From Clostridia bacterium (GTDB lineage: Bacteria; Bacillota_A; Clostridia; Oscillospirales; CAG-272), in contig JAGBUD010000018.1 of the NCBI GenBank assembly GCA_017630995.1, forward strand, positions 1-5,921: a stretch of DNA of 5,921 nucleotides, in the 5' to 3' direction. This document shows, piece after piece, positions 1 through 4,635 of this stretch. The translations under genes were made by a program, and so were the position numbers. Position 1 is the stretch's first letter, and every line of letters starts with the position of its first letter. Under the pieces are notes generated by a model, which was not told where the DNA came from, did no database searches, and saw nothing but the letters and a program-made list of their open reading frames with translations.

Positions 1-79
1 ACCGATATTGCAGCTCTTTTATAATATATTATGTAGAAAACTTGCAAAAAAGAAAGCTTTGTGATAAAATATAGAAAAC
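1..79 (+). repeat. 79-bp exact direct repeat, copy 1
   Basis: This block is identical base for base to 378-456; the copies part at position 80 (T here, C at 457). Copy 2 sits in the natural place between the rny terminator and ymdB, so copy 1 looks like the displaced one. Its last six bases (GAAAAC, 74-79) also encode the Glu-Asn of the Glu-Asn-Tyr-Ile-Lys-Arg stretch expected in RNase Y. The junction therefore has at least 6 bases of shared sequence. It fits either a 377-bp tandem duplication or a chimera made during assembly or amplification. The block contains a promoter-like sequence. Confidence 0.95.
42..70 (+). promoter_or_regulatory. SigA-type promoter, duplicated copy
   Basis: TTGCAA (42-47), a 17-bp spacer and TAAAAT (65-70) with a TG one base upstream (62-63) form an extended -10 promoter identical to the one before ymdB. 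If this arrangement exists in the genome, transcription would start near 77 and cross the rny fragment to the terminator at 341-376, giving an RNA of about 300 nt. If the junction is an artefact, this copy does not exist. Confidence 0.45.
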
Positions 80-322
80 TATATCAAGCGACTTCAGAAG
101 CTTGAAGAGGTTGCAGGAGATTTCGAGGGAGTTGACAAGACGTTTGCTATCCAGGCGGGCCGTGAGGTGCGCATAATGGTTAAGCCCGAAATGATCGACG
201 ATGACAAGATGAAGATTCTCGCAAGAGACATTGCTCACAAGATCGAAAACGAGCTTGATTACCCGGGACAGATAAAGGTCAGCGTTATCAGAGAAAGCAG
301 AACTGTTGATTACGCAAAATAA
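74..322 (+). CDS. rny: RNase Y, C-terminal fragment without start
   Basis: This is the last ~82 residues of ribonuclease Y, the membrane-anchored endoribonuclease that initiates mRNA decay in Firmicutes; the full protein is about 520 residues. Seen directly: the frame ending at TAA 320-322 encodes Glu-Asn-Tyr-Ile-Lys-Arg, then [15 protein letters not shown] (from codon 143), [20 protein letters not shown] and a [12 protein letters not shown] end. These match the conserved C-terminal domain after the HD domain. The transmembrane, coiled-coil, KH and HD parts are absent. The frame is closed upstream by TGA and TAA at 62-67 inside the 79-bp repeat, and the only in-frame ATG codons (176 onward) lack a ribosome binding site. 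As written the gene is broken. The intact gene presumably lies elsewhere or was cut by the junction. A terminator follows. Identification is firm; whether this is a real remnant is unclear. Confidence 0.9.
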   Translation, partial: ENYIKRLQKLEEVAGDFEGVDKTFAIQAGREVRIMVKPEMIDDDKMKILARDIAHKIENELDYPGQIKVSVIRESRTVDYAK

Positions 323-340
323 TCGCTTGAATTCAATCTT

Positions 341-376
341 AAAGATAGCCCGAAATTCGGGCTATCTTTTTGTTTT
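341..376 (+). terminator. Rho-independent terminator after rny
   Basis: A 13-bp perfect stem (341-353 with 357-369; core GATAGCCCGA / TCGGGCTATC) closes a 3-base loop and is followed by a T-rich tail to 376. It begins 19 bases after the rny stop codon. It separates rny from ymdB, which has its own promoter just downstream. Confidence 0.93.
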
Positions 377-377
377 C

Positions 378-456
378 ACCGATATTGCAGCTCTTTTATA
401 ATATATTATGTAGAAAACTTGCAAAAAAGAAAGCTTTGTGATAAAATATAGAAAAC
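378..456 (+). repeat. 79-bp exact direct repeat, copy 2 (native site)
   Basis: Identical to 1-79. This copy lies between the rny terminator and the ymdB leader, where a promoter is needed, so it is taken as the original. It carries the extended -10 promoter at 419-447. It also holds a second -10-like TATAAT at 397-402, with a poor -35 match TTTTCA at 373-378 (18-bp spacing) that falls just outside the repeat. Confidence 0.95.
419..447 (+). promoter_or_regulatory. SigA-type extended -10 promoter for ymdB-mnmG
   Basis: TTGCAA (419-424), an exact 17-bp spacer and TAAAAT (442-447), with TG at 439-440 one base before the -10. Both hexamers are close to the SigA consensus. The expected start of transcription is near 454, which puts the in-frame GTG at 438 upstream of the mRNA and favours TTG 489 as the ymdB start. 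Confidence 0.75.
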
Positions 457-470
457 CTCCGAAATCGGAG
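457..470 (+). other. Small hairpin at the 5' end of the ymdB leader
   Basis: CTCCG (457-461) and CGGAG (466-470) pair around AAAT, with one further possible A-T pair. It would lie a few bases from the predicted 5' end of the transcript. The GGAG in its right arm is 18 bases from the TTG start, too far for a normal ribosome binding site. A role in mRNA stability or start-site choice is only inference. Confidence 0.5.
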
Positions 471-488
471 ATAGAAAAGAGAAAAAAT

Positions 489-1265
489 TTGAAAATACTT
501 ATTATAGGAGACGTCACGGGTCCCGCGGGACTTGAGCATCTCAAAAAGAATCTTTGGAGAATATGCTCCGAAAACCAAACCGACTTCGTTATAGTCAATG
601 CCGAAAACGCTTCCTTTATCACGGGAATTTCTCCCGATAGCGCAGAAGAGCTTTTCCTCGCGGGTGCCGACGTTATAACGGGCGGAAACCACACTATGCA
701 AAATAAGCTGTGCTATTCATACCTTGACGAGAAAGAAAACATCTTGCGCCCGATAAACTTTCCCGACGAGGCTTGCGGACACGGATACTGCATTGCCGAA
801 GCAAAGAACGGATACAGAGTTCTCGTTATATCCGCGCTCGGAACGGTTCATATGGAGCCGCAGTTAAATTCCCCCTACTCTTATATTGACCGCACGCTTT
901 CCGAAAATCAAGGAAGCTATGACGTTTCGGTTATAGATTTTCACGCAGAGGCAACGGGTGAAAAGGGCGCGCTTGCATATAACTACGACGGCAGAGTGTC
1001 CGTTGTTTTCGGAACACACACCCACGTTCCCACCGCCGACGCAAGAATTCTTCCGAACGGCACGGGATATATCACCGACGTTGGAATGTGCGGCGAATCC
1101 GAAGGAATTTTAGGAATGGATCCCGAATCGGTTATTGAGAGAATGAAAACAAAGCTTCCCGCAAAATTCAAGGCGGCAAGCGGTGCTCCCGTGGCAAACG
1201 CAATTCTTTTCACGGTTGACGAGCAAAGCGGAAAAACAATTGAAGCAAAAAGATTTGATTTTTAA
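489..1265 (+). CDS. ymdB: YmdB-type 2',3'-cyclic nucleotide phosphodiesterase (TIGR00282 family)
   Basis: A cytoplasmic dimetal phosphoesterase. The B. subtilis member hydrolyses 2',3'-cyclic nucleotides and affects biofilm and motility decisions. The product is 258 residues, against about 264 for B. subtilis. All expected metal and active-site residues are present in order: Asp8 (IGDV), Glu39-Asn40 (VNAEN), Asn67-His68 (GGNH), His152 (DFHAEAT), His177 and His179 (GTHTHVPTAD). The TDVGMCG segment is also typical. After GGNHT the sequence has Met-Gln where relatives, as I recall, usually have Trp-Asp. Start: the frame is open to GTG 438, but that codon lies in the promoter. TTG 489 gives the family N-terminus (MKILIIGDV) and has AAGAGA (477-482) six bases upstream. 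Gene order rny-ymdB is conserved in Firmicutes. mnmG follows after 9 bp, so the two are likely co-transcribed. Confidence 0.92.
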   Translation: MKILIIGDVTGPAGLEHLKKNLWRICSENQTDFVIVNAENASFITGISPDSAEELFLAGADVITGGNHTMQNKLCYSYLDEKENILRPINFPDEACGHGYCIAEAKNGYRVLVISALGTVHMEPQLNSPYSYIDRTLSENQGSYDVSVIDFHAEATGEKGALAYNYDGRVSVVFGTHTHVPTADARILPNGTGYITDVGMCGESEGILGMDPESVIERMKTKLPAKFKAASGAPVANAILFTVDEQSGKTIEAKRFDF

Positions 1266-1269
1266 GAGA
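1264..1269 (+). promoter_or_regulatory. Ribosome binding site of mnmG
   Basis: AAGAGA overlaps the last two bases of the ymdB stop codon and sits 5 bases before the mnmG ATG. The same hexamer lies 6 bases before the proposed ymdB TTG, and this agreement supports that start. Confidence 0.55.
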
Positions 1270-1274
1270 ATAAG

Positions 1275-3158
1275 ATGAATATTAACGAAAGATTAAAGAC
1301 AGACGTAGCCGTTATAGGCGCAGGACATGCGGGAATCGAAGCCGCGCTCGCGGCGGCGAGAATCGGGGTTGACACCGTTCTTTTCACAATGAATCTTGAC
1401 GCGGTGGCAAATCTGCCGTGCAATCCCTCGATAGGCGGAAGCGCAAAGGGACACCTTGTTTTTGAAATAGACGCGCTCGGCGGAGAAATGGGAAGAGCCG
1501 CAGATATTGCAACCATTCAATCGCGCACGCTCAATTTGGGAAAGGGCGCTGCAGTTCATTCAAAGCGCGTTCAAGCCGACAGAGCAATTTACAAAAGCGT
1601 TATGAAATCGACGCTTGAAAAACAAAAAAATCTGCGCCTTGTTCAGTCGCAGATAGTAAAAATATTGACCGAGGACGGAAAAATTTGCGGAGTTGAAACC
1701 GATCTCGGTGAGATTTGGAAAGCAAAAAAGGTCATAATTGCAAGCGGAACATACCTTGAAAGCCAAATATTTGTCGGCGATAAGGTCTTCCCTGCAGGCC
1801 CCGATGGAATGCTCGCCTCGCACGGCCTTTCCGATTCCATAAAGGAGCTGGGAATTGAGCTTATGCGCTTTAAAACGGGCACACCTGCGCGCGTAAACAG
1901 ACGAAGCATTGACTTTTCGGTGCTCGAGGAGCAAATGGGCGAGGACTCTCCTACCCCGTATTCAAAAAGAACGGGGGAGGATTACGGAGAGGACGTCAAT
2001 CGCGTGTGCTGCCATATAGTCTATACAAATAAGAACACACACAAGGCTATACTAGACAACATGGACAGAAGCGCTATGTATTCGGGAAATATCATTAGCG
2101 AAGGCCCGCGCTACTGCCCCTCCATAGAAACCAAGCTTGTGCGCTTTGCGGACAAGGAGCGCCATCAGCTTTTCGTTGAGCCGTGCGGTCTTACAACCGA
2201 CGAGATGTACATTCAAGGCTTTTCGACGTCTATGCCCACCGACGTTCAGCACGAAATGCTACAAACGCTTCCGGGCTTTGAAAATGCCGAAATAATGAGA
2301 TACGCATACGCGATAGAATACGACTGCGCGGAGCCGACTCAAATGCTTCCTACTCTCGAATTTAAAAAGGTCAGCGGACTTTACGGAGCGGGACAGTTTA
2401 ACGGCACGTCGGGATACGAGGAGGCTGCGGCGCAAGGACTTATTGCAGGAATAAACGCCGCCCTTGCGATTAAGGGCGAGGAGCCTATAATTCTGACGCG
2501 GGACAGCTCCTACATCGGCACTCTTATCGACGACCTCGTTACAAAGGGAACGCGCGAGCCTTACAGAATGATGACGTCGCGCTCCGAATACCGCTTGCTT
2601 TTGCGGCAGGATAATTCGGATTTAAGACTTACCGAAATCGGACGCAAGGCGGGCCTTGTCGGCGACGAGCAATACGAGGCATTCCTTGGCAGAAAGAAAA
2701 TGATATTCGATGAGGTTAAGAGAATCGAAAAGACGGTAATCGCGCCAAGCGATGAGACAAACGGACTTCTCTCTTCTCTCGGCTCATCACCTCTGAACAC
2801 GGGAATCAAGCTCGCGGAGCTTATCCGCCACCCCGAAATAAGCTATGAGGCACTCGAAAAAATTGACACGGAGCGCCCTGCTCTTCCAAAAAGCGTTCGC
2901 GTTACTGCCGAAATCCTTATAAAATACGAGGGATATATAAAGCGAGAGCTTGCCGACGTTGAAAGAAAGAGAAAGCTGGAGGACAAGCTTTTGCCGCAAG
3001 AAATGGATTATTCCAAAATTCCGGGACTGCGACTTGAAGCTGCCGAAAAACTTGCCAAAATACGTCCCGCAAACATAGGTCAAGCGTCACGCATCAGCGG
3101 AGTTAACCCCGCCGATATAAACGTTTTGATAATCTACCTTTCTCAAAAGAAAAACTAA
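1275..3158 (+). CDS. mnmG: tRNA uridine-5-carboxymethylaminomethyl(34) synthesis enzyme MnmG (GidA)
   Basis: FAD-binding subunit of the MnmE-MnmG complex, which adds a (carboxymethyl)aminomethyl group to C5 of the wobble uridine in certain tRNAs, using methylene-tetrahydrofolate, NADH and glycine or ammonium. The 627-residue length is normal. Seen in order: dinucleotide-binding GAGHAG (residues 15-20); the conserved cysteine Cys49 in PCNPSIGG; EIDALGGEMGR; RFKTGTPARV; GPRYCPSIE with the second conserved cysteine, Cys281; the second FAD motif GAGQFNGTSGYEEAAAQG (about 371-388); DDLVTKGT (419-426); then SRSEYRLLLRQDNSDLRLTE and the helical C-terminal MnmE/tRNA-binding domain. The segment after residue 80 reads LNLGKGAAVHSKRVQADR, where B. 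subtilis has LNTGKGPAVRALRAQADK. I believe His-Ser here is common in clostridia. It is second in the operon after ymdB. rsmG, a frequent neighbour, is absent, and a terminator follows directly. Confidence 0.97.
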   Translation: MNINERLKTDVAVIGAGHAGIEAALAAARIGVDTVLFTMNLDAVANLPCNPSIGGSAKGHLVFEIDALGGEMGRAADIATIQSRTLNLGKGAAVHSKRVQADRAIYKSVMKSTLEKQKNLRLVQSQIVKILTEDGKICGVETDLGEIWKAKKVIIASGTYLESQIFVGDKVFPAGPDGMLASHGLSDSIKELGIELMRFKTGTPARVNRRSIDFSVLEEQMGEDSPTPYSKRTGEDYGEDVNRVCCHIVYTNKNTHKAILDNMDRSAMYSGNIISEGPRYCPSIETKLVRFADKERHQLFVEPCGLTTDEMYIQGFSTSMPTDVQHEMLQTLPGFENAEIMRYAYAIEYDCAEPTQMLPTLEFKKVSGLYGAGQFNGTSGYEEAAAQGLIAGINAALAIKGEEPIILTRDSSYIGTLIDDLVTKGTREPYRMMTSRSEYRLLLRQDNSDLRLTEIGRKAGLVGDEQYEAFLGRKKMIFDEVKRIEKTVIAPSDETNGLLSSLGSSPLNTGIKLAELIRHPEISYEALEKIDTERPALPKSVRVTAEILIKYEGYIKRELADVERKRKLEDKLLPQEMDYSKIPGLRLEAAEKLAKIRPANIGQASRISGVNPADINVLIIYLSQKKN

Positions 3159-3170
3159 CCGAAAATACAA

Positions 3171-3210
3171 AAAGCACTTACGGCAATGCAAAACGCTTCG
3201 TAAGTGCTTT
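3171..3210. terminator. Bidirectional terminator between convergent operons
   Basis: A perfect 12-bp stem (AAAGCACTTACG at 3171-3182 with CGTAAGTGCTTT at 3199-3210) closes a 16-base loop. On the + strand a T-rich run follows (3208-3216, one A inside). On the - strand the stem is followed by T-rich sequence from 3173 down to 3162. It ends the ymdB-mnmG operon 12 bases after the stop, and the opposing phosphatase operon about 30 bases after its stop. Confidence 0.9.
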
Positions 3211-3239
3211 ATTTTTGATAAAAGGCATACCGTGTCACT

Positions 3240-4019
3240 TTAAAACGGTTTAATCAGCTCTATTTCATCAATAAACTTTATTCCCCTTTTGTTGAGATAC
3301 GCAGTGGCAAAGCTTATTTCCTCCGCATCGGCAACGCGGCGCGGCGCGTGAGAATCGCAACCGATAACGGTGAGGGCTCCCATATCGGCAACCTCGTTCC
3401 AGAAAAGCTCGTTTGGATAATTTCTTCCGAGCTTCATTCCGAGAAGATTATATTCAAGCGGAATACCAAGCTTCATCGCCTCCGCAATTAAGCGGCGCAT
3501 CTCGAATATGTAAAAATCAAGATCGCTTCCCGCATAATTTATAAGGTCCGGGTGAGCGAGATAGGTTATCTTTCCCGTGTTCATACATTCGCAAACCAAA
3601 TCGACGTACATCGAAAGCTTTGACTCGTCTAAAAACGGGTGCCCCGAATAATACGTATCGCGCGAATCTTCGTTGGGGGAAAAATGCTGACCCAAAAGAA
3701 TATAGTCAACGGGATATGCGCTCCAAAAATCGAGGCAATCCTCCCAAAGATCAGGGTAATATTCGGTTTCAAGTCCGATTTTTATATCAATATCGTTGCG
3801 GTATTTTTCCTTTAATGCGCCGAGGGTTGAAAAATATTCGCCTATTTCCTCGGGGCGCATTTTATGTCCCGAAACGAATCCGTTTCTATATCTCATCGGG
3901 GCATGGTCGGCGAAGCCGAGAGTTTTTAAACCCTCGGCTATTGCTTTTTCTATATATTCTTCTTCCTTGCCCACAGCATGACCGCAACGGTAAGTGTGCG
4001 TATGATACGAAGCTAACAT
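3240..4019 (-). CDS. PHP-domain phosphatase, histidinol-phosphatase type
   Basis: A 259-residue metal-dependent phosphatase of the PHP superfamily. Its closest known type is HisK/HisJ histidinol-phosphatase, which converts L-histidinol phosphate to histidinol in histidine synthesis. Metal ligands are visible in order: His6 and His8 (YHTHT), Asp38-His39 (GFADHAPM), Glu84 or Glu86 (GLETEYYP), His112 (LGQHFS), His156 (LAHPD), Asp222 and His224 (GCDSHAP). The start at 4019 places the HTHT motif at the very N-terminus, as in the family. It has a strong ribosome binding site, AAAGAGGGA, 6 bases upstream. The open frame extends to 4076, but that would run into the preceding gene and add an unrelated N-terminus. 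No other histidine gene is present, so the substrate could differ. It is the second gene after the membrane-anchored HEPN-like gene. Family confidence is high, exact substrate moderate. Confidence 0.88.
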   Translation of the reverse strand: MLASYHTHTYRCGHAVGKEEEYIEKAIAEGLKTLGFADHAPMRYRNGFVSGHKMRPEEIGEYFSTLGALKEKYRNDIDIKIGLETEYYPDLWEDCLDFWSAYPVDYILLGQHFSPNEDSRDTYYSGHPFLDESKLSMYVDLVCECMNTGKITYLAHPDLINYAGSDLDFYIFEMRRLIAEAMKLGIPLEYNLLGMKLGRNYPNELFWNEVADMGALTVIGCDSHAPRRVADAEEISFATAYLNKRGIKFIDEIELIKPF

Positions 4020-4025
4020 ACAAAT

Positions 4026-4034
4026 TCCCTCTTT
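4026..4034 (-). promoter_or_regulatory. Ribosome binding site that fixes the phosphatase start
   Basis: On the - strand AAAGAGGGA ends 6 bases before the ATG at 4019. Its first two A residues are the end of the TAA stop codon of the upstream gene, so a ribosome ending there could restart on the phosphatase gene. Confidence 0.85.
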
Positions 4035-4455
4035 ATCTTGATAGTGAAAAATAGAGAAGTGCTGCAAGTATGACAATTATAAAGACGAGAGATACGTACA
4101 GCAATCTGCGCATCTTGCGTCGGCGGGCATAGCGGCGTGCCTTTCTCAAGTAAAGAGATATGGGGTCGCGCTTTCTTAAAACGTCACGGTTGAAGCTTCT
4201 TATCCAGTTGAGGTCAACCTTGGTTATTTCGTCAACCTTTCGGAGCGCCGCAATCTCGTGAGCGAATTTGTTTCTGACGTTTCTGTATCTTACAAGGCGA
4301 GGAAGCACGTCATCTCTTCCCGGCGCGAAGCGCGCATTGTTAAGACGGTTTATATATTCGGTAACTCCACCGCTCGAAACACCAAACTTCTTTGAGCAAT
4401 CGCTATCAAGCTCGATATAAGCCGCAAGAAAAGCTTCATTCATTCTTCTGCCCAA
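4033..4455 (-). CDS. Small tail-anchored protein with an RNxxxH (HEPN-like) motif, function unknown
   Basis: I do not recognise a named family with certainty. The 140-residue product has three parts. Residues 5-100 are predicted soluble and helical, with the segment YRNVRNKFAHE at 57-67. Its Arg61-Asn62-x3-His66 fits the R(N/D/H)x3H active-site pattern of HEPN RNases, found in many toxins and in DUF4145-like proteins. A very basic stretch follows (about 104-117, nine Arg or Lys). Residues 118-138 form one hydrophobic helix, leaving only two residues after it, so the protein is probably tail-anchored with its body in the cytoplasm. Start: TTG 4455 lies 12 bases after AGGAAGGA (4468-4475). The alternative ATG 4443 (140 minus 4 residues) lacks a good site. 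An ATT at 4461 would be better spaced but is a rare start. It has its own promoter and is probably co-transcribed with the phosphatase gene downstream. Confidence 0.78.
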   Translation of the reverse strand: MGRRMNEAFLAAYIELDSDCSKKFGVSSGGVTEYINRLNNARFAPGRDDVLPRLVRYRNVRNKFAHEIAALRKVDEITKVDLNWIRSFNRDVLRKRDPISLYLRKARRYARRRKMRRLLYVSLVFIIVILAALLYFSLSR

Positions 4456-4467
4456 AACAATGCACCG

Positions 4468-4475
4468 TCCTTCCT
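4468..4475 (-). promoter_or_regulatory. Ribosome binding site of the HEPN-like gene
   Basis: AGGAAGGA on the - strand, 12 bases before TTG 4455 and 24 bases before ATG 4443. The spacing is longer than usual for TTG and far too long for ATG, so TTG is preferred but not proven. GTG 4465 and TTG 4460 are nearby but out of frame. Confidence 0.55.
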
Positions 4476-4511
4476 GTAAGATTTTATCATTCGAAATATT
4501 TTGTCTTATAT

Positions 4512-4540
4512 ATTTTACACCACTTTCTTTATTTTTGCAA
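4512..4540 (-). promoter_or_regulatory. SigA-type promoter for the HEPN-like gene and phosphatase
   Basis: On the - strand TTGCAA (4535-4540), a 17-bp spacer and TAAAAT (4512-4517) match the SigA pattern, with the same two hexamers and spacing as the ymdB promoter. Transcription would start near 4505, about 50 bases before TTG 4455. The rest of 4476-4611 is AT-rich, and I see no gene in it. Confidence 0.75.
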
Positions 4541-4610
4541 TAGAGTTTAATAAAATTTAAAATATTTTTAAACCGCCCGAAAAATAAAAACGTCGAAAAA
4601 CCAAGTAAAC

Positions 4611-4635
4611 CAAAAAAAACGCGGGTGAGCTGCGC
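4611..4635 (-). terminator. Possible weak terminator after spoVAF
   Basis: Directly after the spoVAF stop, the - strand has GCGCAGCTCACCCGCG followed by eight T (4612-4619). The stem is only three G-C pairs (five pairs if a one-base bulge is allowed), so the hairpin is poor, but the long T-run in this place makes a terminator plausible. Confidence 0.4.

Noticed and set aside
1..456. The 79-bp repeats as a CRISPR array or insertion-sequence ends
   Set aside because: There are only two copies, in direct orientation, with coding sequence between them. There is no transposase and no terminal inverted repeats.
438..488. GTG 438 as the ymdB start
   Set aside because: The codon sits between the -35 and -10 of the promoter, and the extra 17 residues are not part of the family N-terminus.
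396..701. Two - strand open frames over the ymdB start (362-694 and 396-701)
   Set aside because: Both are antisense to the promoter and ymdB, with low-complexity translations and no start signals.
1262..3083. Several - strand open frames of 66-124 codons across mnmG
   Set aside because: They are shadows of the long, confidently identified mnmG gene.
3620..4054. 144-codon + strand open frame
   Set aside because: It lies wholly antisense to the PHP phosphatase gene, resembles no protein family, and has no ribosome binding site I can see.
4020..4076. Longer N-terminus for the PHP phosphatase from 4076
   Set aside because: It would overlap the end of the upstream gene, lacks a ribosome binding site, and moves the HTHT motif away from the N-terminus.
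4541..4600. AT-rich inverted repeat around TTTAAAATATTTTTAAA as a regulatory operator
   Set aside because: It is nearly all A and T, in a strongly AT-rich stretch where such symmetry is expected by chance.
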